From the NCBI RefSeq assembly GCF_016862935.1, contig NZ_BONX01000045.1, forward strand, positions 124,001 through 188,000: 64,000 bases of DNA. Reading direction: 5' to 3'. The notes under the pieces were generated by a model, which saw nothing but the letters and a program-made list of their open reading frames with translations, was not told the origin of the DNA and did not search any database. The stretch comes from Plantactinospora mayteni (GTDB taxonomy: Bacteria > Actinomycetota > Actinomycetes > Mycobacteriales > Micromonosporaceae). Shown here one piece after another: positions 1 through 9,330 of this stretch (positions are counted from its first letter, which is position 1; each line of letters opens with the position of its first letter). Both the position numbers and the translations under genes were made by a program.

Positions 1-1484
1 CCCGCGTCCGCCGGATCGCCGTCCAGCTCGAACACCCGGGACAGCATCGTCTGGTACCCCCGAGGCAGCGTCTCGATGGTCTCGTGGATGCCGGCCCGGC
101 GGGCGGCGTCGGCGATCCGGGCGGCGTCCTCGGCGCGAACGTGGTCCGGGCCGGCCGGGTCGACGTCGCCGAGCCAGATGTTCTCCTCGGCCGTCAGGTC
201 GTAGGTCATGTAGTCCTGGAACACCGCGCCGATCCGGGCCCGCAGCTCGGGCACGGACAGCTCGCGGAGGTCGACGCCGTCCCACAGGATCGCGCCCCGG
301 GTCGGGTCGTAGAACCGGCAGAGCAGCTTGACCAGGGTGCTCTTGCCGGCGCCGTTGTGGCCGACCAGGGCCACCGCCTGTCCGGACGGAATGAACAGGT
401 CCACGCCGCGCAGCACCCACGGGTGCTCCGGACCGTAGCGGAACCAGACGTCGCGGAACTCGATCCCCCGCTTCAGCTTGGGCACCGGTCGTGGGCGGGT
501 CGGCTCCGGCAGGTCCGGTGGGGAGGTGACGATCTGCTCGTAGTGCCCGAGCAGCAGCATCGCCTGGTGGATGCCGGCAAGGTGGTCGATCAGGGTGGCC
601 AGGCTGCTCTGCACCGCGGCGACGGCGGCGATGAAGATGGCCACGTCGCCCACCGTGAGCCCGCCGGATCGGGCGGTGGCGATGGCCCATACCAGGCCGC
701 CGCCGGAGAGCGCCGCGCTGAGTATCGCGAGTAGCGCCTGGACGCGTACCTCCCGGCGCTCGTGGGCCCGGCGTGCGGCACTCGCCGTACCCAACTCGGC
801 GAGCATCCGGCGGCGGAACAGCCCGCCCAGCCGCAGCAGACGGATCTCCTTGGCCGCGGACAAGCTGGTCAGCAGGCTGGCGTAGAACATCTCGCGCCGC
901 TCCCCCGGCCCGATCTCCCACAGCAGGTTCGCCCGTCGCCGGCTCAGCCGCACCTCGGCCACCAGCGCCGGGATGCCACCGGCGGCGACCAGCACGGCCA
1001 TCACCGGGCTGATCACCACGAGGGCGCCGAGGAAGCCGGTCAGCAGCACCGCGCCCTGCACCAGGCCGACCAGACCGTCGACGCAGCGGCCGGGCCCGTC
1101 CCGCCCGGCCTGCTCGGCAAGCCGGAGCGTGTTCTGGAACGCCGGCTCCTCCAGCCGGCGCAGGCCGGGGAGGCGGTCGGTCGCCGCGTAAAGCTGGTCG
1201 AGCGCGACGACTGCGGACGAGCGGCCGAGGTCCGCCCGCAGATAGTTCGTCAGGTGCGGCACCAGGGCGAGGCCGACGGAGACCGCCGCCAGCCCGGTCG
1301 CCACCCCGAGGATCGCGCCGCCGGAGGCGTCCGCGACCCGGTCGAGGACGAGCTTGGTGAGCCAGGCCGCCAGCACCGGAAGCGCGCCCGCGATCGGCGC
1401 GAGCAGCACGTACGCCGCCAGGTTGGCACGCCCGGCCCGCCAGACCACCGCGACGGCCCGTGCGGTCCGGGCAATGCTGATCAT
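1..1484 (-). CDS. ABC transporter, fused permease and ATPase (C-terminus cut off by window edge)
   Basis: This looks like an exporter-type half transporter: an N-terminal membrane domain followed by a nucleotide-binding domain. The frame stays open from an ATG at 1484 to the window edge, giving 494 codons. The first 300 or so residues are hydrophobic stretches with short polar loops. A Walker A box GHNGAGKST lies near 340-375, and the Q-loop and following helix continue to the edge. The LSGGQ signature, Walker B and the stop lie outside the window. It lies 157 bp after the DUF5682 operon on the same strand, with a possible terminator between, so it may be a separate unit. The substrate cannot be told. 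Confidence 0.85.
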   Translation of the reverse strand, partial: MISIARTARAVAVVWRAGRANLAAYVLLAPIAGALPVLAAWLTKLVLDRVADASGGAILGVATGLAAVSVGLALVPHLTNYLRADLGRSSAVVALDQLYAATDRLPGLRRLEEPAFQNTLRLAEQAGRDGPGRCVDGLVGLVQGAVLLTGFLGALVVISPVMAVLVAAGGIPALVAEVRLSRRRANLLWEIGPGERREMFYASLLTSLSAAKEIRLLRLGGLFRRRMLAELGTASAARRAHERREVRVQALLAILSAALSGGGLVWAIATARSGGLTVGDVAIFIAAVAAVQSSLATLIDHLAGIHQAMLLLGHYEQIVTSPPDLPEPTRPRPVPKLKRGIEFRDVWFRYGPEHPWVLRGVDLFIPSGQAVALVGHNGAGKSTLVKLLCRFYDPTRGAILWDGVDLRELSVPELRARIGAVFQDYMTYDLTAEENIWLGDVDPAGPDHVRAEDAARIADAARRAGIHETIETLPRGYQTMLSRVFELDGDPADA

Positions 1485-1544
1485 GGCGCGAGGGTACGGA
1501 CGCCACCTCCAGGAGCAGCTACAGCGCGGGTACAGGTGGCGGTC

Positions 1545-1600
1545 GAGCCGTCGACCGGCCGGCCCCGACGACGGCTCGCGGCCGGCTGACTCGACGGCTC
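1545..1600 (-). terminator. Possible terminator hairpin after the DUF5682 operon
   Basis: A perfect 10-bp inverted repeat (GAGCCGTCGA at 1545-1554, its complement at 1591-1600) encloses a GC-rich loop with further self-complementarity. It lies 42 bp past the DUF5682 stop and before the ABC exporter start. No U-tract follows, as is common in actinobacteria. The assignment is tentative. Confidence 0.3.
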
Positions 1601-1641
1601 CGGCGGGCCGGCCCGACCATCTGGTGCCAAGGCTGTCCGGT

Positions 1642-4600
1642 TCACCGGGAGCCGGCCGGTTCGGCGAGCAGATCGGCGAGCAGATCGGCGACGGCGGATG
1701 CGGTCATCGGATGCGTGTGCAGCAGCAACGCCGCCTCGCTCGACCGCGCCCCGGCCGCAGGTGACCCGGCCGACTGCCAGCCGGTATCGCAGCCGAGCAG
1801 CTCGGCCACGGCGTCGCAGGTGGCCGGATGGTCACGAAGCAACCCGACAAGCGGCCCGGACGCTGACACCGGCAGGCCCCCCGCCCCGGCGTCCGGCACC
1901 GCCGAGGCGGGCCCGGTGGCGTCCGGTGACCACGGCGGCACCCAGGCGTCGAGCGCGGCGAGACCGGCCGGGAACGTCCGGCCCGCCTCCCGGACCAGCA
2001 GCGGTACGAGTTCCGGCGCCTGCTCCCGCAGCGTCGTGATCAGCTTGGGCAGCCAGGGCAGCAGCACCGGATCGGGCAGCCGGGCGAACGCCTCGGAGAT
2101 CACCTCCACGACGAACGGGGCCAGCGACGGCACCGGCTCCAGCGCCTGTACGAAGCCGCTCAGATAGTGCGGGAATGCCGGCACGACCAGCGGATTCGTC
2201 AACAGCTCGGCACAGCGGGACCGGAGTTGCGCCACCGAGAGCAGCCCCAGTTGGGACTGGGCGGCCCAGAGCAGCGCCACCTTTGCCGGGGCCTCCGGGT
2301 GCGACTGCCGCACCGCCAACTCCAGTTGGGCACGGTCGCAGCCGAGGGACAGCGCCAGGCTCTCCATGGAGAAGAGGAAGCCGAGCATCGCCCCGACCTG
2401 GCGTACGCCGGTCTCGTCGTCCACGAACGCGGTCGGCAAGAGGGTGCAGTAGTGCGCGTACCCGGTGGTGACGAAGGACTGGCACCAGGCCGGCAACTCC
2501 GGCTCGGTGTTCCGGTAGTGCGCCAGCAGCCGGCGGATCCGGCGCAGCACCTCGGGCGCGTCGTCCACGGTGCGCTCGGCGGAGAGGAGATCGACGGCCC
2601 GCCCACCGAGTTCGTCGACGAACCGCCGGCTGGGCAGGAACAGGATCGCGTCCTCCACCGCCGCCAGTGCGCCCGCGGCGGTGGCGTCCGGCGCCCAGAC
2701 CGAGCGACGCAGCCGCTTCTCCAGCACCTGCTCGACGGTGATGCCCTCGTAACCCAACTCGATCACCGCGCGCTGGTGCCGCCCCAGGCCGAGATCCCAG
2801 CTCTCCTGGATGGAGCGCTCACCGAGCCGCCGCTCCCCCATGATCGGCCGGACGACTCCGTCGGGCAGCAGGCGGTGCAGCACCCAGAGCAGGTCCGAGC
2901 AGGGCACCTGCTCCGGGTGGGCGGTCAGGTCCAGCAGGGCCCGCTGGATGGTACGGGCCTCCAGGGCCAGTCCCAGCGGGGCGAGCCGGTCGAAGACGTC
3001 CCGGGCCAGCGGCGGCAGGGCGTCGTAGCCCACCTGGCCGATCCGGTCGCCGCCGAGCAGGATGTCGCAGAGCCGGCGTACGTCCCGACGGCCGGGGACG
3101 ACGTCCTTCTCGATACAGGTGACCGCCGCGTCCGAGAAGTCGTAGGGCGTGGGCCGGGCCCGGTTGCGGATCCCGGCCAGCAGGATCGAGGTCTCGAAGA
3201 TGGCGATCGCGTCGGCGGTGCTGGCCAGGTAACCGTTGCGGCGGGCCAGCCGCACGATGTCGACGCACCAGGCGAGCAGTTCCGCCTCGTCGACCTCGTC
3301 CAGCACCGGCGGCCGGGACAGGAAGCCGGAGAGCCGGTCGGCGACCGGTGCCGGTGCCGCCGGTGCCGCCGCCTGCTTCTTCGCCCTGCCCCGCTTCCGC
3401 CCCGCCGGCTGCCCCACCAACTGGTACGGCGTGACGCCGCCCCGGCCGACCGCCTTCGCCCAGCCTGCCTGGGCGATCGACACCGAGCCGGGAGCCAGGT
3501 CGAACTGCCGCTCGATCGCGGAGTGGCTGGACGGGATGAGCCCGTACAGCCAGCGGGTGCCGGTGCGTGGGCTGATCTCCCAGTCGGGTGTGCCGGGTGC
3601 GGTGCCGAACTCCTCGACCGGGCTGGCCGCGTGGAAGGCGCCGCAGACGTACAGGCAGCGTGACCGGTCGACGCCGGACGCCGCCATGTGCTGCCGCATC
3701 CGGGTCCACATGTAGCGCTCGCGGTCCTCGTCACGGTCGTCGCGGCCGGAGTCGGCGGGTGGGCGCAGTCGGCGGAACAGGCTGCCGATCAGCACCATCA
3801 CCTGCCGGTACGTGTCGTAGTCGGCGTCGGCGAGCGGCTGCTCCACGTACTGGTCCCACCACTCGGACCAGTGCCGCACCTTGCCGTGGTGCAGCAGGTA
3901 GGACCGGAGTTCGGCGAACCGGGGCCGCAGGTCGCCCATGCCGATCCCGACCGCCTCGCCGTGCAGCGCCGCCTCCTCCGCCGGCTGCCCACCGGGGTCG
4001 TCCGGGGCGGCGTCGGTGTCGGCGGACTCCGGACCGGCGTCGGCCGCCGGATCGGACGACTCGGTGGGCGTCCACTGGAACACGTGGTCCGCCGACCGGT
4101 CCACCAGGACGAGTTCGACGCCAGGGGTGTCCAGCGCGTACGCGATGGCCTGGTATTCCGCCGACGCCTCGCTGATCGGGGCGACGATGTTGAGCGGTGC
4201 CCAGGCCGCCGGGAATCCGTCCAGTTCGGACGCGAACGCCTGCACCGCCACCGGCAGCCGGCAGTTGCGCAGCTCCTCCAGCAGCGGTCGCAGGTCTTCG
4301 CACAACTCCAGGTAGATCACCGCAGGCTGCTTCTCCCGCAGCCGGCGGGCCATCGCCAGCGCGGCGGCGGGTGAGTGGTGGCAGACCGGGAAGATCTCCA
4401 GATCCTCCCCCAGCGCCCGGTCGACGTCGTCGACGATGCCGGTGAGGATCTCGGCCACCGCGTCCGGACCGCCGGCGAACGTGGTCGCCGCCGACCGCAA
4501 CTGCTCACGCAGCGGGGCGAAGGTGCCCGGAGCGGAGATGCCCGGAGCGGAGATGCCCGGAGCGAAGGTGCCCGGGACGGAGGTGCCCGGGACGGAGGTG

Positions 4601-4683
4601 CCCGGGACGGAGGTGCCCGGAGCGGAGATGCCCGCCGACCGGTCCGGGGCCTCGACCCCGGACGCGTCCACTTCAGTGCTCAT
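1642..4683 (-). CDS. DUF5682 family protein, last gene of the SWIM/VWA/MoxR operon
   Basis: A 1013-residue cytoplasmic protein of the type called DUF5682, which I recognise by its neighbours and by its N-terminal half. Residues 18-57 are a low-complexity (APGxS/VPGTS) repeat. Then come VCHHSPAAAL and VIYLELCEDL near 100-130, and CLYVCGAFHAAS near 345, a pattern that resembles the TraB/EreA/ChaN-like fold (inference). The C-terminal 550 residues are helical and unassigned. It starts at ATG 4683, overlapping the stop of the AAA+ gene by 4 bp, so it is translationally coupled. Proteins of this kind travel with MoxR ATPases and VWA proteins. They may be the client or effector of that chaperone pair; the biochemical role is unknown. 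Confidence 0.8.
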   Translation of the reverse strand: MSTEVDASGVEAPDRSAGISAPGTSVPGTSVPGTSVPGTFAPGISAPGISAPGTFAPLREQLRSAATTFAGGPDAVAEILTGIVDDVDRALGEDLEIFPVCHHSPAAALAMARRLREKQPAVIYLELCEDLRPLLEELRNCRLPVAVQAFASELDGFPAAWAPLNIVAPISEASAEYQAIAYALDTPGVELVLVDRSADHVFQWTPTESSDPAADAGPESADTDAAPDDPGGQPAEEAALHGEAVGIGMGDLRPRFAELRSYLLHHGKVRHWSEWWDQYVEQPLADADYDTYRQVMVLIGSLFRRLRPPADSGRDDRDEDRERYMWTRMRQHMAASGVDRSRCLYVCGAFHAASPVEEFGTAPGTPDWEISPRTGTRWLYGLIPSSHSAIERQFDLAPGSVSIAQAGWAKAVGRGGVTPYQLVGQPAGRKRGRAKKQAAAPAAPAPVADRLSGFLSRPPVLDEVDEAELLAWCVDIVRLARRNGYLASTADAIAIFETSILLAGIRNRARPTPYDFSDAAVTCIEKDVVPGRRDVRRLCDILLGGDRIGQVGYDALPPLARDVFDRLAPLGLALEARTIQRALLDLTAHPEQVPCSDLLWVLHRLLPDGVVRPIMGERRLGERSIQESWDLGLGRHQRAVIELGYEGITVEQVLEKRLRRSVWAPDATAAGALAAVEDAILFLPSRRFVDELGGRAVDLLSAERTVDDAPEVLRRIRRLLAHYRNTEPELPAWCQSFVTTGYAHYCTLLPTAFVDDETGVRQVGAMLGFLFSMESLALSLGCDRAQLELAVRQSHPEAPAKVALLWAAQSQLGLLSVAQLRSRCAELLTNPLVVPAFPHYLSGFVQALEPVPSLAPFVVEVISEAFARLPDPVLLPWLPKLITTLREQAPELVPLLVREAGRTFPAGLAALDAWVPPWSPDATGPASAVPDAGAGGLPVSASGPLVGLLRDHPATCDAVAELLGCDTGWQSAGSPAAGARSSEAALLLHTHPMTASAVADLLADLLAEPAGSR
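4516..4635 (-). repeat. Eight tandem 15-bp units inside the DUF5682 gene
   Basis: Eight back-to-back 15-bp units of the form RRCGRAGRTGCCCGG (plus-strand reading) occupy exactly 120 bp. Three central units are identical (4576-4620), as are two flanking ones (4531-4560). They encode five-residue APG(I/T)(S/F) or VPGTS units. The unit length is a multiple of three, so copy changes alter only linker length. Confidence 0.95.
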
Positions 4684-5792
4684 GAGAGCGTGGCGATCGC
4701 CTCACGACCGCCCTCCAGGAACTCCGGCCAGGATCCGCCGTCGGCCTTGCTGCGCGGCTCGACCACGCCGTGCCAGTACTTGTTCAGGATCGCCAGGTCC
4801 TCCGGGGCGCGTCGGGCCAGCGAGCCGACCAGCGAGCCGGCCAGCGTCGCGGCCCGCAGGGTCCGGTCGCCGAAGAACTGGCTGTGCAGGATCGCGTCCT
4901 CGAGTACCCCGATCTGTTCGGCGGTGGAGAGCGCCGACTCCAGCTTCTCGTCGTCGCTGCCGGCCGCGGCTGCCGCCGCCCGCAGGTCGGCGAAGCTCTG
5001 CAACAGGATGTCCAGCAGCGTCGGCGGCACCTCCAGCTCGATCCGGTGCCGGCGCAGCAGTTCGGTGGTACGGAACCGGACGATCTCGGCCTCGCTGCGC
5101 TTGTTCGTCACCACGGGGATGCGGACGAAGTTGAATCGACGCTTGAGTGCCGAGGAGAGGTCGTTCACGCCCCGGTCCCGGCTGTTCGCGGTGGCGATGA
5201 TCGAGAAACCGGGCTGGGCGAAGACGATGTTGTCGTCGTCCAGCTCCGGAATGGAGACGTACTTCTCGGAGAGGATGGAGATCAGCGCGTCCTGCACGTC
5301 GCTGGTCGACCGGGTCAGCTCCTCGAAGCGCCCGACCACGCCCTGCTCCATCGCGGTCATGATCGGCGACGGGATCATCGACTGCCGGGACTGGCCCTTG
5401 GCGATCACCATCGAGACGTTCCACGAGTATTTGATGTGGTCCTCGGTGGTGCCGGCGGTGCCCTGCACCACCAGGGTCGAGTTGCGGCAGATCGCGGCGG
5501 CGAGCAGTTCGGCGAGCCAGCTCTTGCCGGTACCGGGGTCGCCGATCAGCAGCAGGCCCCGGTCCGACGCCAGGGTCACGATGCTGCGCTCGACGAAACT
5601 CCGGTCGCCGAACCACTTCTGCGGGATCTCCCGGTCGAGGCCGTCGGCCCGCTCGGAGCCGAGCACGAAGAGCCGGACCATCCGCGGGCTGAGCCGCCAG
5701 GAGAACGGCTTCGGGCCGTCGTCGACCGACTCCAGCCAGTCGAGTTCCTCGGCGTACTTCACCTCGGCGGGGGCACGCAACACGTCGGTCAT
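4680..5792 (-). CDS. MoxR-like AAA+ ATPase
   Basis: A 370-residue AAA+ ATPase of the MoxR/dynein-like group, expected to form hexameric rings that remodel or activate a partner VWA protein. Walker A is GDPGTGKS at residues 84-91, followed by a Walker B/linker region near VGRFEEL, sensor-1 IIATANSRDRG, and an arginine-finger-like ALKRRF. The length matches the family. The ATG at 5792 lies 12 bp after the VWA gene stop, and its own stop overlaps the DUF5682 start (ATGA). The gene order VWA-MoxR-DUF5682 supports a chaperone-substrate complex. What it acts on is not visible from sequence. Confidence 0.9.
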   Translation of the reverse strand: MTDVLRAPAEVKYAEELDWLESVDDGPKPFSWRLSPRMVRLFVLGSERADGLDREIPQKWFGDRSFVERSIVTLASDRGLLLIGDPGTGKSWLAELLAAAICRNSTLVVQGTAGTTEDHIKYSWNVSMVIAKGQSRQSMIPSPIMTAMEQGVVGRFEELTRSTSDVQDALISILSEKYVSIPELDDDNIVFAQPGFSIIATANSRDRGVNDLSSALKRRFNFVRIPVVTNKRSEAEIVRFRTTELLRRHRIELEVPPTLLDILLQSFADLRAAAAAAGSDDEKLESALSTAEQIGVLEDAILHSQFFGDRTLRAATLAGSLVGSLARRAPEDLAILNKYWHGVVEPRSKADGGSWPEFLEGGREAIATLS

Positions 5793-5804
5793 TCGGTGGG
5801 TCTC

Positions 5805-7370
5805 CTAGCTGAGGAAGTTCTTGAGTTCGAACACGAGCTTGCGGATGTGGCCGGAGAGGACCGGCGCACCGAGATCCTTGAAACGCTGCCGGAACCACGG
5901 GTTCACGCTCTGCTGGCCGCCGCTGCTGACCGAACCGACCGGGATCACCCGTACCCCGCTGCGGTGCGCCGCCGCCAGACCGTCGAAGACACCCTGTGGA
6001 TCCGACTCGTAGTAGTCCGAGATCCAGACGAGTACGGTGTTGCGCGGCTCGGCGATCTTGGGCCGAACCAGGGTGAGCGCGGCCGTCCCGTTCGTCCCGC
6101 CACCCAACTGGGTACGCAGCAGCACCTCGAACGGGTCGTGCACCCACGGCGTCAGGTCCAGTGCCCGGGTGTCGTACGCGACCAGGTGCACGTCGACCTT
6201 GGGCAGCCCGGCGAAGATCGAGGCCAGGATGGTGCAGTTCACCATCGCGTCCACCATCGACCCGGACTGGTCCACCACCACGATCAGCCGGGCCGGGGTG
6301 GTCCGCCGCGCGGTCTGCCGGTAGTAGAGCCGGTCGACGTAGAGCCGCTGGTCCTCCGGGCTCCAGTTGGTGAGGTTCTTCCAGATGGTCCGTTCGATGT
6401 CGAGGTTGCGGAACACCCGCTTCGGCGGCACCGATCGGTCGATGGTGCCGACACTCGTCTTCTCCACCTGCGTACGCAGCACCTCGGCGACCTCGTCGAC
6501 AAACCGCCGGATCAGCGCCTTGGCGTTGGCCAGCGCCACGCCCGACAGGTTGTGCTTGTCCCGCAGCAGTTGCTCGATCAGCGACATGCTCGGGGTCAAC
6601 TTGCTGGCCAGCGCGCTGTTGCCGAGTACCTCGCGCAACTGCATCCGGCGCACCAGGTCGCCTTCCAACCCGGCCAGTACCCCGGCCAGTTCGCCGGTGC
6701 CGGGCAGCGTGCCGCCCGGCTGGCGGGTGGCACCGGGCCGACCGCCGCGCAGTTGCCCCGGCTCCAGCCCGAGCGCCTGCTCGAACCAGCCGGCGTCGGA
6801 CTGCCAGCGGGCCAACTGGCCGGCGGTGACGTTGCCCGAGCCGGTCGCGAAGACGTTGAGCAGCAGCTTCGACACCAGGGCGGCCCGGCGAACCTCAGCG
6901 TCGCCGACCCGCTCGTCCGGACCCTGGTCGACATCGTCCGGACTTCCGTCGACCTCGCCCGGACCCTGGTCGACGTCGTCCGGGCTCTCGTCGACCTGGG
7001 TGGGTTCGGTGGTGTCGGCCGAGGGCTGGTCGGGCCGGACCGCCGCACCGCCGGCCGATCCTGTCGGGTCCGGCTCGTCCACCGGCCCGGCGGCACGGCC
7101 GTCGGCCGCCTCGTCGGGCGGCGGTGCCATCAGGTCGCGCAGATCGTCGGCCAGGTCGGGGAAGCGCTGCACGATGGTGTCCACCGAGACCGTCGGATCC
7201 AGCAGCGCCGCCGGCAGGCCGAGGTCGTCGACGATCGCCACGCTGGCCGACTCCAGCGCCGGCTGCTCGTCCGCGTCGAAGAGCCGGGCCAGCAGGCGCC
7301 AGTAGAGCACCTGTCGCCGGTTCTCCTGAGCCCGCGCCGTGACGCTCGGACGTCCACTGTGCTCGTTCAT
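5805..7370 (-). CDS. VWA domain protein with intact MIDAS
   Basis: A 521-residue protein with a C-terminal von Willebrand A domain from about residue 360. The MIDAS motif DQSGS is at 367-371, a GGTNGT threonine loop follows, and the third aspartate is in WISDYYE, so metal-dependent ligand binding is probably intact. Residues 1-80 are helical. Residues 85-155 are an acidic, repetitive linker in which SPDDVDQGP occurs twice. A helical middle domain precedes the VWA. The ATG at 7370 overlaps the upstream gene stop by 4 bp. MoxR ATPases are typically paired with such proteins; here it is most likely the MoxR partner. Confidence 0.9.
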   Translation of the reverse strand: MNEHSGRPSVTARAQENRRQVLYWRLLARLFDADEQPALESASVAIVDDLGLPAALLDPTVSVDTIVQRFPDLADDLRDLMAPPPDEAADGRAAGPVDEPDPTGSAGGAAVRPDQPSADTTEPTQVDESPDDVDQGPGEVDGSPDDVDQGPDERVGDAEVRRAALVSKLLLNVFATGSGNVTAGQLARWQSDAGWFEQALGLEPGQLRGGRPGATRQPGGTLPGTGELAGVLAGLEGDLVRRMQLREVLGNSALASKLTPSMSLIEQLLRDKHNLSGVALANAKALIRRFVDEVAEVLRTQVEKTSVGTIDRSVPPKRVFRNLDIERTIWKNLTNWSPEDQRLYVDRLYYRQTARRTTPARLIVVVDQSGSMVDAMVNCTILASIFAGLPKVDVHLVAYDTRALDLTPWVHDPFEVLLRTQLGGGTNGTAALTLVRPKIAEPRNTVLVWISDYYESDPQGVFDGLAAAHRSGVRVIPVGSVSSGGQQSVNPWFRQRFKDLGAPVLSGHIRKLVFELKNFLS

Positions 7371-8782
7371 CGCCGCAGCAACCGTCCCGCCCGCTCGCGG
7401 AGTACGGCCACCGCGTCGCCGGACTTCGCCTCCGTCTTGACCACCTTGGGATCGGTGGGGCCGAGCGCCCAGTCTCCGGTGTGCGCCTCCGCCGTCGCGC
7501 GTTTCACGGTGTAGCGCACCGCGAGTGGTTGCAGCAGCCAGCGGCCGGCGTCCCAGCGGAGCAGGCCGAGACAGGCCGACGACCGGGCCACCAGTTCCGG
7601 GGTCAGCGGCGCGCAGGCCGGCAGCCGGGACACGTCGACCGGAAGGGACTGCCCACCGACCTCCAGGGTGAGCCCGCCCCGATCGTCGGTGACGGCCGAA
7701 TAGTCCTCGATCAGGACGGGCTCGGCGATGCGTACCGGATGGCGGTCCAGTGGTGGGGCCGCCGGGGCGACCGCCTCGGGCAGCCGGAGCCGGGCGGTGG
7801 CGAACGGGTCGGCCGGCTCGGCCGGCCGGGCCTGGTCGTCCCGCCAGAGCAGGTCACCACCGGGCAGCAGCGGCAGATCGATGATCTCCACGGCGTGCCG
7901 CCGGGCGAGCGCGCCGAGCAGCACCCGGTGGCCGGCGAGCAGTCGCCATACCGCCGGGCCGACGATGGTCTCCACCTTCGCCGCGGAGACGCTGGTCCGG
8001 ACCAGCCGGGGCGGGGCGCCACCGGCCGGTTCGAGTATGGCGTGCACCTGCACCTGGATCGCGGTGCCGTGCTCGTGCACGTCGGCGCCGAGCGGCAACA
8101 GCCGCCCGGAGACCGTGCCGGCGGCGGCCAGCGCGTCCGGCCGGCCGCCGGGCTGGGCCAGCAGCAGGCCCCGGGCCCACAGGTCGGCCCAGCGCCGGGC
8201 CGGGAGCCGCTCCATCGTCGCCACCGGGCAGCATCCGCGCAGCTCGGCCGCCAAGCCGTCGAGCAGGACCGCCAGCCGGCGGAGCGACGGCACGGCCAGC
8301 GCCGCGTCGAGGGTCTGCGCCGAGGCGGCGACCAGGTCGTGGTCGACGCCGCGCCAGCCCGCGATGGCCAGCTCGCGCAGCCACGACCGGCACCCGGCCA
8401 GTACGTTGTCCGGCGCCGACGCCCCCGGATCGGTCGGCGCGGCTGCCTCCCAGTCCGCACGGGACCGGCCGAGCGCGGTGTCCAGTCGGACGAGCAACGC
8501 GTCGTGCACGGCGCCGAGCAGTGCGGCACGCCCGCCGGCCAGCGCGGTCAGGTGCTCGTCGGCGAGCGAGCCCGCGACCACCTTCTCCACGGCCTCCCGC
8601 ACCCGGTCACCGAGCGGCGTCACCGCGAGGGCGTCGGCCAGCGCGGTCAGCGCCGCCCGGGGCTGCTCACCCAGCCGGGCGAAGCCGTGGGTGAAACTGT
8701 CGTCGAAGCCGCCGACCAGGTCGAGCGCCTCCTCGATCCCGGGCTCGACGGCGTCGAGCCCGGCCAGTTGGGTAGCGAGCAT
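7367..8782 (-). CDS. Unknown protein of the SWIM/VWA/MoxR operon
   Basis: A 471-residue protein that I do not recognise. It is helical, without membrane segments or a signal peptide. There is a short CRSWLREL segment, CCP in the middle, and a more beta-rich C-terminal third. I chose ATG 8782 because it overlaps the stop of the SWIM gene by one base (TGATG), and the frame further upstream is arginine/proline-rich noise antisense in character. The 3' end overlaps the VWA start by 4 bp. Strict coupling on both sides says it is an obligate component of this operon, perhaps a scaffold for the zinc-finger protein. Confidence 0.8.
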   Translation of the reverse strand: MLATQLAGLDAVEPGIEEALDLVGGFDDSFTHGFARLGEQPRAALTALADALAVTPLGDRVREAVEKVVAGSLADEHLTALAGGRAALLGAVHDALLVRLDTALGRSRADWEAAAPTDPGASAPDNVLAGCRSWLRELAIAGWRGVDHDLVAASAQTLDAALAVPSLRRLAVLLDGLAAELRGCCPVATMERLPARRWADLWARGLLLAQPGGRPDALAAAGTVSGRLLPLGADVHEHGTAIQVQVHAILEPAGGAPPRLVRTSVSAAKVETIVGPAVWRLLAGHRVLLGALARRHAVEIIDLPLLPGGDLLWRDDQARPAEPADPFATARLRLPEAVAPAAPPLDRHPVRIAEPVLIEDYSAVTDDRGGLTLEVGGQSLPVDVSRLPACAPLTPELVARSSACLGLLRWDAGRWLLQPLAVRYTVKRATAEAHTGDWALGPTDPKVVKTEAKSGDAVAVLRERAGRLLRR

Positions 8783-9285
8783 CAGTCGACCGTCCCCATC
8801 GCCGGAAACCAGTGCAGTTCGGGCAGTGGCTCGGTGCTGCCCGGCACCTCGAGGTAGGCCAGGTGCCGCAGGAAGCGGCTGAAGACCACGGCCGCCGGCG
8901 TCGGCTCGTGACCGCCGTCGAGCCGGGCCGCCAGGTCGGCACCGGAGGACGCCCCGTCGGCCACGTCGATCCGCAGGTAGCGGGCGACCCGCTCGACGCC
9001 GTATTGCAGGGTGGCCTCGTCCAGCAGGGCGTGCAGGTGCTTGCAGGGCGCGCCCCGCAACCCGCCGCATGGACGGTTGTTGTTGGTACTGCAATTGAAG
9101 GCGTGGCTGCCGGCGGCGATCGACGAGACGTAGACCCGTTCGATGTCCGAACCGCTCGACACGACGCCCTGCAACCGCCCGTCCGCCAGCTCGACGAAGG
9201 GCACCTTCGCCAGCTTGCGGGGCTGCACCGCCGGCAGCACCCGGGCGACGCTACGCCGCTCCCACCCGACCTCGATCGTTCCCAC
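8782..9285 (-). CDS. SWIM zinc-finger protein, first gene of the operon
   Basis: A 167-residue protein with a SWIM-type zinc motif: Cys65, Cys73, then CKH at 81-83 with Cys81 and His83 as the last ligands. The spacing between the first two cysteines is longer than the usual CxC. SWIM domains bind DNA or protein. I chose GTG 9285 because a purine-rich GAGAGGGG lies just upstream and homology-like sequence (GTIEVGWERR) begins there; an upstream extension to 9504 reads through repeats and looks non-coding. It leads a five-gene operon with TGATG coupling to the next gene. It may recruit the machine to nucleic acid; this is inference. Confidence 0.8.
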   Translation of the reverse strand: MGTIEVGWERRSVARVLPAVQPRKLAKVPFVELADGRLQGVVSSGSDIERVYVSSIAAGSHAFNCSTNNNRPCGGLRGAPCKHLHALLDEATLQYGVERVARYLRIDVADGASSGADLAARLDGGHEPTPAAVVFSRFLRHLAYLEVPGSTEPLPELHWFPAMGTVD

Positions 9286-9330
9286 GACCCCCGCCCCTCT
9301 CGTTCGATGCCCCGAGAAGATAGACGGACG

